NCBI GenBank assembly: GCA_950097015.1 | Contig: CATNEN010000030.1 | Location: 1,411,001-1,475,000 of the forward strand | Origin: Macrostomum hystrix | Lineage: Eukaryota; Platyhelminthes; Macrostomidae | DNA: 64,000 nt | Direction of reading: 5' to 3' | Part shown: positions 12,001-22,240 of the stretch, in pieces | How positions within the stretch are numbered: position 1 is the stretch's first letter | How the letters are laid out: the number at the start of each line of letters is the position of its first letter | Translations under genes and position numbers: made by a program | Notes under the pieces: model-generated | The model's input: only the letters and a program-made list of their open reading frames with translations | Database searches by the model: none | What the model was told of the DNA's origin: nothing

Positions 12001-15000
12001 AGGATTCCAGATTAGGGAATTAGGATTCCAGATTAGGGAATTAGGATTCCAGATTAGGGAATTAGGATTCCAGATTAGGGAATTAGGATTCCAGATTAGG
12101 GAATTAGGATTCTTTAATTGGAAATTATGATTTGCGATTAGAGAATTTGGATTTCCAAGTAAGGAATTAGGATTTGCGATTAGGGAATTAGAATTCCAGA
12201 TTAGGGAATTGGGATTTACGATTAGGGAATTAGTATTTACGATTAGAAAAAATGAATTAAATTTTTTTTAAAGATTTTTGCGTTCATATCGGAAATCTGG
12301 AATTACTGTCGTAACATTAGCCAGTTTAAATTGCATTTACCAATGCAAATGTAATACATATATAAACTTTTTTGCAGAAAACTTAAGAGCATTGTAAGGC
12401 CATCTTCTGCTCCACTTAGAACTCGAACCGACCATAAATTTCTCGTAAGAAAGACAAGAGAGAGAGTGTGTGGCAGGAAATCCTCACTGTCAAGAATGGA
12501 ATTGACGAAGTCTGCCACGAACCGATACATGAACAACTTTTTAGCAAAAAGCCCCTAAATAAGAAGACATTTATGGTTGTCCACGGACTGACAGTTTTAC
12601 ATAGTCTTTGGAAGCTGCTGCTGTGCCACTGTCTGTAAAATCTGGCCCAACTGAGTTTGGCGTGAGAATTTCCTGTTCTGAGACAAGAGCGTTTTCACTA
12701 ATAAGCCTATGAAATTGGACACTCCATGGTTAAGGGGTGCTGCAATGTTTATAACGGTAATTCTAGACTCCCGTCCCAACATAGACAAGTTGCTTCAGGG
12801 TGACTTAGGTCTTTGTTCCCCACCGGGTTTAACTTCAACTCTAGATCTATGCTAATAATTATGACAGTCTCTGTCCCAGTTTCCTGAAAAGCGAAACAAA
12901 GATCTTGGACCTTTATTGTTAGTGCCTTTAGATTTGGGTTAATTGGGAACAGACAAATATGAGGGCTGGCTGGTATGAATAAATTGGATAGAATAGAAAA
13001 TAATTATATAGAAAAAATGCTTTAAAATAGTTCCATCCCTATTAATCCCGTAATCCCAGATCTGGAGTGACTGAAGGATCTGGAGTGACTGAAGGATCTA
13101 GAGTGACTGAAGGATCTGGAGTGACTGAAGGATCTGGAGTGACTGAAGGATCTGGAGTGACTGAAGGATCTGGAGTGACTGAAGGATCTGGAATGACTGA
13201 AGGATCTGGAGTGACTGAAGGATCTGGAGTGACTGAAGGATCTGGAGTGACTGAAGGATCTGGAGTGACTGAAGGATCTGGAGTGACTGAAGGATCTGGA
13301 GTGACTGAAGGATCTGGAGTGACTGAAGGATCTGGAGTGACTGAAGGATCTGGAGTGACTGAAGGATCTGGAGTGACTGAAGGATCTGGAGTGACTGGGG
13401 ATCTGGAGTGACTGAAGAATCTGGAGTGACTGAAGGATCTGGAGTGACTGAAGGATCTGGAGTGACTGGGGATCTGGAGTGACTGAAGGATCTGAAGTGA
13501 CTGAAGGATCTGGAGTGACTGAAGGATCTGAAGTGACTGAAGGATCTGGAGTGACTGAAGGATCTGGAGTGACTGAAGGATCTGGAGTGACTGAAGGATC
13601 TGGAGTGACTGAAGGATCTGGAGTGACTGAAGGATCTGGAGTGACTGAAGGATCTGGAGTGACTGAAGGATCTGGAGTGACTGAAGGATCTGGAGTGACT
13701 GAAGGATCTGGAGTGACTGAAGGATCTGGAGTGACTGAAGGATCTGGAGTGACTGGGGTTCTGGAGTGACTGAAGGATCTGGAGTGACTGAAGGATCTGG
13801 AGTGACTGAAGGATCTGGAGTGACTGAAGGATCTGGAGTGACTGAAGGATCTGAAGTCACTGGGGATCTGAAGTCACTGGGGATCTGAAGTCACTGGGGA
13901 TCTGAAGTTACTGGGGATCTGAAGTCACTGGGGATCTGAAGTCACTGGGGATCTGAAGTCACTGAGGATCTGAAGTCACTGGGGATCTGAAGTCACTGGG
14001 GATCTGAAGTCACTGGGGATCTGAAGTCACTGAGGATCTGAAGTCGCTGGGGATCTGAAGTCACTGGGGATCTGAAGTCACTGGGGATCTGAAGTCATTG
14101 GGGATCTGAAGTCACTGGGGATCTGAAGTCACTGGGGATCTGAAGTCATTGGGGATCTGAAGTCACTGGGGATCTGAAGTCACTGGGGATCTGAAGTCAC
14201 TGGGGATCTGAAGTCACTGGGGATCTGATGTCACTCGGGATCTGAAGTCACTTGGGATCTGAAGTCACTGGGGATCTGATGTCACTGGGGATCTGAAGTC
14301 ACTGGGGATCTGAAGTCATTGGGGATCTGAAGTCACTCGGGATCTGAAGTCACTGGGGATCTGAAGTCATTGGGGATCTGAAGTCACTGGGGATCTGAAG
14401 TCACTGGGGATCTGAAGTCACTGGGGATCTGAAGTCACTGGGGATCTGAAGTCACTGGGGATCTGAAGTCACTGGGGATCTGAAGTCACTGGGGATCTGA
14501 TGTCACTGGGGATCTGAAGTCACTTGGGATCTGAAGTCACTGGGGATCTGATGTCACTGGGGATCTGAAGTCACTGGGGATCTGAAGTCACTTGGGATCT
14601 GAAGTCACTGGGGATCTGATGTCACTGGGGATCTGAAGTCACTGGGGATCTGAAGTCACTGGGGATCTGAAGTCACTGGGGATCTGAAGTCACTGGGGAT
14701 CTGATGTCACTGGGGATCTGAAGTCACTTGGGATCTGAAGTCACTGGGGATCTGATGTCACTGGGGATCTGAAGTCATTGGGGATCTGAAGTCACTGGGG
14801 ATCTGAAGTCACTGGGGATCTGAAGTCACTGGGAATCTGAAGTCACTGAGGATCTGAAGTGACTGGCCAATTTTACGACTGTGTGAACTGAAAAAACGGA
14901 AGAACTCAAATCAAATTGTTTCTTTTGGGCTGCGAATCGAACTCCGGACCACCCGGTTTAGTAGCCTGAAACTCGACGTAAAAAAGTCATAACAATCCCG

Positions 15001-17914
15001 CCGCTCACATTGAAGACCTCGTTCTTCTGAATGCGAATCAGAATACCAGAGCTGGCCTGGCTGATCTTCTGGTAGGACTGGTAGCCGGGGCTGCTCTGGT
15101 CTCCGCAGTCACCGGTGAGGACAAACACCACCTGCGGGATGTAGGGGCGAGGGTACTGTCTCAATGAACGCACTAGATACTATGCCTTATTGATTCAATA
15201 AACACCCTCGATAATCTCTATGCTGATTCAATAAACACACTGAATTATCTTTCCTACGTACTCAATACACACCCTGGATAATCTCCAATGAACTGTCCCA
15301 TAAACACCCTGGATAATATACAATAAACTGTCCCATAAACACACTGGATAATATACAATAAACTGTCCCATAAACACACTGGATAATATACAATAAACAG
15401 TCCCATAAACACACTGGATAATATACAATAAACATTCCCATAAACACACTGGATAATATACAATAAACATTCCCATAAACACACTGGATAATATACAATA
15501 AACTGTCCCATAAACACACTGGATAATATACAATAAACATTCCCATAAACACACTGGATAATATACAATAAACTGTCCCATAAACACACTGGACAATATA
15601 CAATAAACTGTCCCATAAACACACTGGATAATATACAATAAACTGTCCCATAAACACACTGGATAATATACAATAAACTGACCCATAAACACACTGGATA
15701 ATATACAATAAACTGTCCCATAAACACACTGGATAATATACAATAAACTGTCCCATAAACACACTGGATAATATACAATAAACAGTCCCATAAACACACT
15801 GGATAATATACAATAAACTGTCCCATAAACACACTGGATAATATACAATAAACATTCCCATAAACACACTGGATAATATACAATAAACATTCCCATAAAC
15901 ACACTGGATAATATACAATAAACTGTCCCATAAACACACTGGACAATATACAATAAACTGTCCCATAAACACACTGGATAATATACAATAAACTGTCCCA
16001 TAAACACACTGGATAATATACAATAAACTGACCCATAAACACACTGGATAATATACAATAAACATTCCCATAAATCACTGGGCAGCTTTCGAGCGGACTG
16101 TATAAACACTCCATAAACGTGCTCAAGAAAAAGTACACTAGAGAAATTTGAGTCTGTCTAAATAAACGCCATGGTAAACTCAGGTATATTATCTAGCCTG
16201 ACTAAACTGCCCAATAAACACCCCAATAAACACCCACCTGGCTCTCCTTCTTCATTATGAGGTCCAGCACTTCGTTGGTCAGGTGAGGATCTTTGGCGCT
16301 GGCGTCAGTGAACACGTAGATGTAAGAGTGCGGCAAGGCCGCCTCCAGGGCGTATTTGATGCCAAGCACCGTGGCCTCCGGGCAGTCGCCGCCGCCCTGA
16401 ACGAAGATGTCGTCGATCATGTCTTGAAATTCGCGCGGATCTTTCGTCTCCTTGGCCCGGCTGACCACTGAATGAGTTGGACGGTGGCGGATGCGCCTGA
16501 TGAAACCAGTCAATCAATCAATCTATCTATCTATCTATCTATCAATTCTTAGAAAGACAAAAAGTACGTCTAGAAAAAGGACCTGCTAGATTGCATACTA
16601 AATAGTGATGATGAGAAAACTACATTTTTAAAAAAGTGATTTAAAGGGATAAATAGAGAATCAGATAGTTATTGAGAGTCAGAGAGGCAGAGAGTCAGAC
16701 AATCAGATATTCAGAGAGTCAGACAGTCAGAGAGTCAGAGAGTCAGAGAGTCTGTTAATCAGACAGTCAGAGAGTCAGGCAGTCAGAGAATCAGACAGTC
16801 AGACAGTCAGAGAGTCAGAGAGTCAGACAGTCAGAGAGTCAGTCAGTCAGAGGGTCAGTCAGTCAGAGAGTCAGACAGTCAGAGAGTCAGTCAGTCAGAG
16901 AGTCAGACAGTCAGAGAATCAGTCAGTCAGAGAGTCAGACAGTCAGAGAGTCAGTCAGTCAGAGGGTCAGTCAGTCAGAGAGTCAGACAGTCAGAGAGTC
17001 AGACAGTCAGAGAATCAGTCAGTCAGAGAGTCAGACAGTCAGAGAGTCAGTCAGTCAGAGAGTCAGTCAGAGAGTAAGACAGTCATAGAGTCAGAGAGTC
17101 AGAGATTTAGACAGTCAGAGAGTCAGTCAGTGAGACAGTCAGACGGTCAGACAGTCAGACAGTCAGAGAATCAGTCAGTCAGAGAGTCAGACAGTCAGAG
17201 AGTCAGTCAGTCAGAGAGTCAGTCAGTCAGAGAGTCAGACAGTCAGAGAGTCAGTCAGTCAGAGAGTCAGTCAGAGAGTAAGACAGTCATAGAGTCAGAG
17301 AGTCAGAGATTTAGACAGTCAGAGAGTCAGTCAGTGAGACAGTCAGACGGTCAGACAGTCAGACAGTCAGAGAATCAGTCAGTCAGAGAGTCAGACAGTC
17401 AGAGAGTCAGTCAGTCAGAGAGTCAGTCAGTCAGAGAGTCAGACAGTCAGAGAGTCAGTCAGTCAGAGAGTCAGTCAGAGAGTAAGACAGTCATAGAGTC
17501 AGAGAGTCAGAGATTTAGACAGTCAGAGAGTCAGTCAGTGAGACAGTCAGACGGTCAGACAGTCAGACAGTCAGAGAGTCAGAGAGTCAGAGATTTAGAC
17601 AGTCAGAGTCAGTCAGTGAGACAGTCAGACAGTCAGACGGCTGTGAGTAATGAAAGCAAGGTCGCCAGCAAACCTGGCTCGTTGACTTCAACCAGGATGA
17701 AATTCGCGATGTTTTTCTTGGTGATTTCAGTCTCAAGGATGCGCTGGGCCCCCCTCTTGACACCGTTGAGGTCGTCCTTCATTGAGCCGGTGGTGTCAAA
17801 CACAATGGCCAGGCTGGACCGGTTGACAGGCGGTCCTGAATCCTGAGCCACGGATCCATTTGAGCAGGTCATAGCCGCCAGCATCATTGCAAGCAGGTGC
17901 CAAAGCATTGTCAT
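18..17914 (-). CDS. HMCN: Hemicentin-like extracellular matrix protein, 5' portion (partial)
   Basis: Seventeen exons can be joined with good GT-AG sites and matching phases: 17674-17914, 16238-16467, 15009-15131, 11273-11558, 10575-10712, 9937-10172, 8962-9397, 8390-8612, 5023-5663, 4387-4593, 4217-4312, 3497-3726, 2873-3233, 1674-2205, 513-871, 242-400 and 18-146. They give about 1542 residues: signal peptide (1-23), VWA domain (about 34-198) with the hemicentin-type MIDAS DTTGSM at 40-45, the hemicentin linker (199-430), then about eleven Ig domains. Hemicentins are secreted matrix proteins that organise basement-membrane junctions. The last exon ends in a donor at 17-16, so the gene continues beyond the window; the remaining Ig, G2F and EGF parts expected for the family are not seen. 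ATGs at 17914 and 17908 are both in frame; the first is used. Introns are dominated by minisatellites. The family is clear; the exact orthologue is inferred. Confidence 0.9.
893..1040 (-). mobile_element. tRNA-derived SINE fragment, family B
   Basis: Read on the minus strand, a tRNA-like head with a B box (GGTTCGATTCC) is followed by GCATTGCTTCAGTTCACCCA and a segment reading ATGGGTGCCAGCATT. The same order occurs at 59338-59590 (+). It lies in the hemicentin intron between exons 14 and 15. Confidence 0.65.
1073..1444 (-). mobile_element. tRNA-derived SINE, family A, full length
   Basis: On the minus strand the element starts with a tRNA-like head carrying an A box (TGGCAGAGCGG) and B box (AGTTCGATTCC), has a roughly 300-bp body, and ends in an AATAAT-rich tail. 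A 14-bp direct repeat TGTCGGGATTGATA flanks it at 1059-1072 and 1445-1458, as expected for a target-site duplication. It was inserted into a short minisatellite. Other copies are at 9491-9840, 27781-28050 and 40575-40866. Confidence 0.8.
1445..1560. repeat. Short minisatellite, about 20-bp unit
   Basis: About four copies of GGTGTCCAGATTGATGGTAG. The array ends in a 12-bp inverted repeat (1521-1532 and 1541-1552). Related sequence at 1040-1072 shows that SINE A split the array. Confidence 0.7.
2239..2820. repeat. Minisatellite, 30-bp unit
   Basis: About 19 copies containing CTCTTCACCCACTGCACACC, with C/T and A/T variants. It fills most of the hemicentin intron between exons 13 and 14. Confidence 0.95.
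3243..3462. repeat. Minisatellite, about 28-bp unit
   Basis: About eight imperfect copies with core GGTCTGGGGTGGGTGAGAGA, in the intron between exons 12 and 13. Confidence 0.85.
3816..4212. repeat. Minisatellite, 22-bp unit
   Basis: About 18 copies with core CAGAGTCTGGGTAGAGTAGA, in the hemicentin intron between exons 11 and 12. It runs to within a few bases of the exon 11 donor. Confidence 0.95.
4655..4980. repeat. Minisatellite, about 37-bp unit
   Basis: About eight diverged copies with core GCATAAGATCTATGTGAAAT, in the intron between exons 9 and 10. Confidence 0.88.
5690..5905 (-). mobile_element. tRNA-derived SINE fragment, family B
   Basis: On the minus strand a tRNA-like head with B box (GAGTTCGATTCTC) is followed by CAAGACACTTAATTCC and CAGTCCATGGACTGAAC, in the same order as the family B copy at 59338-59590. 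The rest of 5906-6239 is unique intron sequence in which I see no gene. Confidence 0.6.
6240..8361. repeat. Large minisatellite, 34-bp unit with 918-bp higher-order period
   Basis: About 62 copies with core CAGCTGACACTAATCTGGAA. Many units contain the 14-bp perfect palindrome GTGTCAGCTGACAC. Marker variants (CTGGCACTAATC at 6591 and 7509; GAGTTGTTTC at 7122 and 8040) recur exactly 918 bp apart, which is 27 units, so a long block was duplicated inside the array. It fills most of the intron between exons 8 and 9. Confidence 0.95.
8740..8925. repeat. Degenerate short tandem repeat
   Basis: Imperfect GAGAGTGACAGT-like units in the small intron between hemicentin exons 7 and 8. Confidence 0.75.
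9491..9840 (+). mobile_element. tRNA-derived SINE, family A
   Basis: Plus-strand copy: tRNA-like head with A box (GGCAGAGCGG) and B box (GCTCGATTCC), body with AATTTACGCCATTGAGGGCC, and a short ATTATCATTATT tail. GGGGAAGAAG is present on both sides (9481-9490 and 9841-9850). It may be a target duplication, but the flank is itself GGGAAGAA-rich. It lies in the hemicentin intron between exons 6 and 7. Confidence 0.75.
10195..10478. repeat. Minisatellite, 16-bp unit
   Basis: About 18 nearly identical copies of TCACTCCATCAATCTG, in the intron between exons 5 and 6, starting directly beside the exon 6 acceptor. Confidence 0.95.
10797..11225. repeat. Minisatellite, 27-bp pyrimidine-rich unit
   Basis: About 16 copies with core CTACCCCTCTCTTCTTCCAC, in the intron between exons 4 and 5. 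The transcript strand is almost pure purine here. Confidence 0.95.
11873..12240. repeat. Minisatellite, 21-bp unit
   Basis: A homogeneous core of about nine GGGAATTAGGATTCCAGATT units with diverged copies on both sides, in hemicentin intron 3. Sequence at 11559-11872 is loosely related AT-rich intron. Confidence 0.9.
12241..13061. other. Unique intron sequence, no gene recognised
   Basis: Unique, moderately AT-rich sequence inside hemicentin intron 3. It holds only two short minus-strand ORFs (12303-12536 and 12597-12788) with no recognisable domain. It could be a decayed transposon, but I see no terminal repeats or conserved motif. Confidence 0.4.
13062..13852. repeat. Minisatellite, 18-bp unit
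   Basis: About 44 copies of GGAGTGACTGAAGGATCT in hemicentin intron 3. Because the unit is 18 bp it is open in several frames and gives spurious ORFs on both strands. Confidence 0.96.
13853..14870. repeat. Minisatellite, 17-bp unit, related to the adjacent array
   Basis: About 60 copies of GGGGATCTGAAGTCACT, directly continuous with the 18-bp array. Both share GATCTG and GTGACT or GTCACT, so one probably derives from the other by one-base loss and drift. Confidence 0.96.
15180..16075. repeat. Minisatellite, 35-bp unit with 350-bp higher-order period
   Basis: About 24 copies with core CACTGGATAATATACAATAA in hemicentin intron 2. Variants GGACAATATA (15591, 15941) and AACTGACCC (350 bp apart near 15677 and 16027) show a ten-unit duplication. 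It is open in all three minus frames, but this is repeat, not gene. Confidence 0.95.
16680..17640. repeat. GTCAGAGA-type tandem repeat with 204-bp higher-order period
   Basis: Short CAGTCAGAGAGT-like units fill hemicentin intron 1. A longer segment beginning AGAGTAAGACAGTCATAGAG recurs at 17071, 17275 and 17479, exactly 204 bp apart. Confidence 0.93.
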
Positions 17915-19568
17915 GGCGCCAGTCGCAGCTTTCTAATTCCTGGCACCTTGATCTTCAAAATAGACTCTATTCAGTGTGTGAATAGAGAGTCAGACAGTCT
18001 CTCTGATCCAGAAATCTGGATTTGGATTTTGAAGGAAGGATCCGGATTTTGAGGATTTTGATTTACTGGGATCTGGATTATTGGGGATCTGGATTATTGG
18101 GGATCTGGATTATTGGGGATCTGGATTATTGGGGATCTGGATTATTGGGGATCTGGATTATTGGGGATCTGGATTGTTGGGGGTTGCGTATTTGTTGCGT
18201 CTTCAATGCTGGCCTTATTGATAACTAAAATAGGATTTTTTGGTTGCGGCAAAAACTGGAAGCAGTTAATGTCTGTGCAACTTTGGGCTGGCCTCACTTT
18301 TTCTAAGAATCGGAGGGTGGGTGAAATGCAGAAAAAGCGAACATCTGAAAGCACGCAGCCTGTCTCTGCTGGGTGCCGTTCAGATTGTGTGTTAGGGCCT
18401 TGGGGTGGGTGTCCGTCCAGTCTCGCATTAGGCACCATCTTTAACCCCCGATCTTTCGAGTGGAGAGGAGAGAGTGGGGAGAGAAGGTGAAGGCTAGGTA
18501 CGCATATTTCCCCATATCCTTCGCTTCATCATCAGACTTCCCTGGGATCCAATGGCTGGGTTTCCATCAAGCTGGTACAATGTGCCATTTCCATATCGTT
18601 AGGCAACTGCTGAGTCAGCGCAGCCATTTTTGCACACTTGGAACAATGCCTTCTTCTAGGAGGATTCTAAATTGACTTCCTAGACCACATATGGTCTAGG
18701 CCTTGTCCAGTGATCGTTAGACTTGATTATAAAACAGCCATACAAGGCTAGGAAATTATACAAGTGGAAAGAAAATCAAGGATGCAATTTTTCAGTGCAT
18801 TTGTTGCGTAAAACGGATTTTTAAGGATCGCAATTTCTGCGGCAAAGTTGCAGCTCTCATCTCCTTAATACTACTTCTGTCTCTACTAGGTCAGTAGTGT
18901 GTTGAGCCAATGCGCGATAAGCAGCCTCTTTTGTGACACAAAATTGCCTGTAGCATGGAATGACTGGGGACTTAGATGGGTTGGATTGACTGAGGACCTG
19001 AAGTCACTGGGGGTCTCTAGTGACAGGGGATCTGTAGTGATTGGGGATCTGAAGTCACGGTGGATCTCATGTCACTGGATTATTGGGGATCTGGATTATT
19101 GGGGATCTGGATTAATGGGGATCTAGATTAATGGGGCTCTGGATTATTGGGGATCTGAATTATTAGGGACATGGATAATTGGGGATCTGAATTAATGGGG
19201 ATCTGGATTATTGGGGATCTGAATTATTAGGGACATGGATAATTGGGGATCTGAATTAATGGGGATCTGGATTTTTAGGGATCCGGATTATTTGTGATCT
19301 GGATTTTGAGGATTTTGATTTATTGGGATCTGGATTATTGGGGATCTGGATTTTTAGGGATCTGGATTTTTGGGATCTAATTTCACTGGGGATCAGGATC
19401 ATAGGGAATTTACAATCGGATGGGAACGGAAACCTTAAATGGGTTCGCAAAATGGCTCTAATTTTACTTTATAAGGCATATTTTCCGCCACAACTGAATA
19501 TTTTTATTTCGACTTTGGAAAGCAAGAAGCCAAACAGTCCAGCTTGTCCGCGCCCACTCGGAGGGCAG
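17915..19568. other. Intergenic region between hemicentin and the IL-17-like gene
   Basis: Contains the putative upstream region of the minus-strand hemicentin gene. Two arrays of GGGGATCTGGATTATT (16 bp) are seen: a clean one at 18065-18180 and a degenerate one at 19070-19395. The part between (about 18200-19000) is unique sequence without a supportable ORF. No clear TATA box or CpG cluster stands out. Confidence 0.6.
18065..18180. repeat. Minisatellite, 16-bp unit
   Basis: About seven perfect copies of GGGGATCTGGATTATT. Diverged copies occur at 19070-19395, and the GGGGATCTG core also recurs in the 17-bp array at 13853-14870 and at the right edge of the window. Confidence 0.9.
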
Positions 19569-19958
19569 TCAGTCGGCAATGAACGCGCAACCGACGCCCC
19601 AATCTATGTACCCCTGCCTGTAACTGTACATCCGGGCGTCCGAGTCAGTGGAAGGCCTTCCCATCAGCTTCAGCACCGGCAGCCTGACTTTCTGCGTCTC
19701 GCAACGGCCTGGCAGTCCGCTAACTACCGATGTGCTGCAAGCACACTTCAGGTGCACCAGATGCACAGGAATGCGGTGAGGATCCGTGTCGTTCTTATTG
19801 CTGAACTTGCACAGCGAGCCTGATTCTTTAGGTTTTTCGAAGCAGGGCTCGCTATCCGTGAGGTCAGCTGGGTGTCTGCCAACGCTGCTGAACACACTGC
19901 TGTGAACGCACACTCTTGTGGAATCCAAGGCGTCTGCGGAGTCGAGTTGATGCTGCAT

Positions 19959-19989
<31 letters not shown>

Positions 19990-20066
19990 GGAAGAAGCGG
20001 TTGCGACAGAAAATGACTTTTCGCTGAGAGGGGTGTGATGAAGGATGAGAATACAGACGAGCTCAT
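19569..20066 (-). CDS. IL-17-like secreted cystine-knot protein
   Basis: Single-exon ORF of 165 residues with ATG at 20066. A strongly hydrophobic leader (about 19-45) contains nine consecutive Leu codons made of a CTG repeat, predicting secretion. The mature part has the IL-17 order: N-D-x-D-P-x-R-x-P (92-100), a C-x-C motif (108-110), CETQKVRLPVLKLM (122-135) matching the V-x-V-x-V-L-R strand, then Y-x-Y (147-149), W156 and VGC at 158-160. IL-17 proteins are dimeric cytokines that act on SEFIR-domain receptors. The family usually ends in G-C-x-C; here the second cysteine is replaced (CAFI), so one knot disulfide may differ. Seven cysteines remain (53, 75, 86, 108, 110, 122, 160). Assignment rests on motif order only. 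Confidence 0.68.
19959..19985. repeat. (CAG)9 microsatellite inside the signal peptide
   Basis: Nine CAG triplets on the plus strand read as nine CTG leucine codons (residues 28-36) of the IL-17-like protein. Length changes would alter the hydrophobic core of the leader without shifting frame. Confidence 0.9.
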
Positions 20067-20089
20067 AGAAATGTCTCATCTCCTGTTCA

Positions 20090-21370
20090 CTCGTCTCATA
20101 CTTGTTCACTCAACGCATCACTTGTTCACTCAACTCATCACTTGCTCACTCGTCTCATCACCTGTTCACTAATCTTATCAACTGTTTACTCAACTCATTA
20201 TCTGTTCACTTAACTCATTACTTGTTCACTCAACTCATACCTGTTCACTCAACTCATCAACTGTTCACTCAACTCATCAACTGTTCACTCAACTCATACC
20301 TGTTCACTCAACTCATCAACTGTTCACTCAACTCATCAACTGTTCACTCAACTCATACCTGTTCACTCAACTCATCAACTGTTCACTCATCCCATCACCT
20401 GTTCACTCAACTCATCAACTGTTCACTCATCCCATCACCTGTTCACTCAACTCATACCTGTTCACTCATCTCATCAACTGTTCACTCATCCCATCACCTG
20501 TTCACTCAACTCATAGCTGTTCACTCATCTCATCAACTGTTCACTCAACTCATACCTGTTCACTCATCTCATCAACTGTTCACTCAACTCATACCTGTTC
20601 ACTCAACTCATCAACTGTTCACTCATCCCATCACCTGTTCACTCATCTCATCACCTGTTCACTCATCTCATCACCTGTTCACTCATCTCATCAACTGTTC
20701 ACTCATCTCATCAACTGTTCACTCAACTCATCAACTGTTCACTCATCCCATCACCTGTTCACTCAACTCATCAACTGTTCACTCAACTCATACCTGTTCA
20801 CTCAACTCATACCTGTTCACTCATCTCATCAACTGTTCACTCATCCCATCACCTGTTCACTCAACTCATACCTGTTCACTCATCTCATCAACTGTTCACT
20901 CATCCCATCACCTGTTCACTCAACTCATACCTGTTCACTCATCTCATCAACTGTTCACTCAACTCATCAACTGTTCACTCAACTCATACCTGTTCACTCA
21001 ACTCATCAACTGTTCACTCATCCCATCACCTGTTCACTCAACTCATACCTGTTCACTCATCTCATCAACTGTTCACTCAACTCATCAACTGTTCACTCAT
21101 CCCATCACCTGTTCACTCATCTCATCAACTGTTCACTCATCTCATCAACTGTTCACTCAACTCATCAACTGTTCACTCATCCCATCACCTGTTCACTCAT
21201 CTCATCACCTGTTCACTCATCTCATCACCTGTTCACTCATCTCATCACCTGTTCACTCATCTCATCACCTGTTCACTTATCTCATCACCTGTTCACTCAT
21301 CTCATCACCTGTTCACTCATCTCATCACCTGTTCACTCATCTCATCACCTGTTCACTCAACTCACCACCT
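20090..21370. repeat. Large minisatellite, 19-20-bp units
   Basis: About 64 copies of CTGTTCACTCATCTCATCAC and close variants. Two unit types of 19 and 20 bp alternate. The unit lacks stop codons in the plus frames, which gives a false 424-codon ORF. It starts close upstream of the IL-17-like ATG. Confidence 0.95.
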
Positions 21371-21909
21371 ATTTAATCTATCATATATTTTTCACCTGCC
21401 CTACAGAGATCAGTGTCGAAAGACTTGGACTTACCTGGTCTCATTTTAGCCCGTTAAAGCTAGCCGAAAAAATGATAATCAAAATAAAAATGATTCCGAA
21501 AATGACTTGCAAATCGGTGGTCCTGCTGATAGCGCGTTTAAATACTGATTATCGACGTTCAACGAAGATCAGATATTTTATCTGTTTATTTTTCTGCTCA
21601 TTAAAAGTGTCAATAGTTTTTATCACGGCCTTTGGTCCAATTGATTTTCCGTGTATGCTATCAGCTAGTCTAGCTCGTAAATGCAAAAAATTTTTGAGTA
21701 AACAAAACTGAGATAAATAGAAGGACGTAACTGCTTGATGACGTCAAGATCAGGAGAAACCGATAAGACTCGTGTTTAATTTCAAGTCAATATATTATCT
21801 TTTTCTTCATTAGATCGAAAACTAATGCAAGCCTTCGCGAAATCAATTTCACATGATCAATATCTCACATTATTAATTCCTCATATATCAATCTATCTCT
21901 CACGCGATC
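21371..21909. other. Intergenic sequence, nothing recognised
   Basis: AT-rich unique sequence. A 79-codon ORF at 21472-21711 has no recognisable feature and is not supported as a gene. Confidence 0.4.
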
Positions 21910-22240
21910 AATCGCTTACATGATCAATCTTACATGATCAATCTTACATGATTAATCTTACATGATCAATCTTACATTATCAATCTTACATGATTAATCT
22001 TACATGATCAATCTTACAAGATCAATCTTACATGATCAATCTTACAAGATCAATCTTACATGATCAATCTGACATGATCAATCTTACATGATTAATCTTA
22101 CATGATCAATCTTACATGATCAATCTTACATGATCAATCTTACATGATCAATCTTACATGATCAATCTTACATGAACAATCTTACATGATCAATCTTACA
22201 TGATCAATCTTACATGATCAATCTTACAAGATCAATCTCA
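21910..22240. repeat. Minisatellite, 14-bp unit
   Basis: About 23 copies of CATGATCAATCTTA; the TGATCA core is self-complementary. Degenerate TGATCAATC units continue to about 22380. Confidence 0.93.

Larger units (their letters stand above)
15009..17914 (-). other. Hemicentin signal peptide and VWA domain (exons 1-3)
   Basis: Exon 1 encodes a hydrophobic leader and the first beta strand with MIDAS DTTGSM. Exon 2 encodes the stretch with VQGGGDCPE and the strand YIYVFTDASAKD, both typical of hemicentin VWA domains. Exon 3 starts VVFVLTGDCGD and ends the domain. Splice phases are 1, 0 and 0. The domain is expected to bind divalent metal and ligands outside the cell. It is complete, with no frameshift. 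Confidence 0.88.

Noticed and set aside
12303-12788. Two short minus-strand ORFs in hemicentin intron 3
   Set aside because: No domain, no splice support, and lengths expected by chance.
13042-13860. ORFs with 18-bp periodic peptides on both strands
   Set aside because: Six-residue repeats follow directly from the 18-bp DNA unit inside an intron.
15228-16138. Three overlapping minus-strand ORFs of 269-294 codons
   Set aside because: They are the same 35-bp repeat read in three frames; period not divisible by three and no stop codons. It lies inside a hemicentin intron.
20102-21376. 424-codon plus-strand ORF
   Set aside because: Translation of a 19/20-bp minisatellite lacking stop codons; the peptide cycles through His/Ser/Leu frames with no fold.
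21472-21711. 79-codon ORF with hydrophobic stretch
   Set aside because: AT-rich chance ORF; no promoter, homology or conserved pattern visible.
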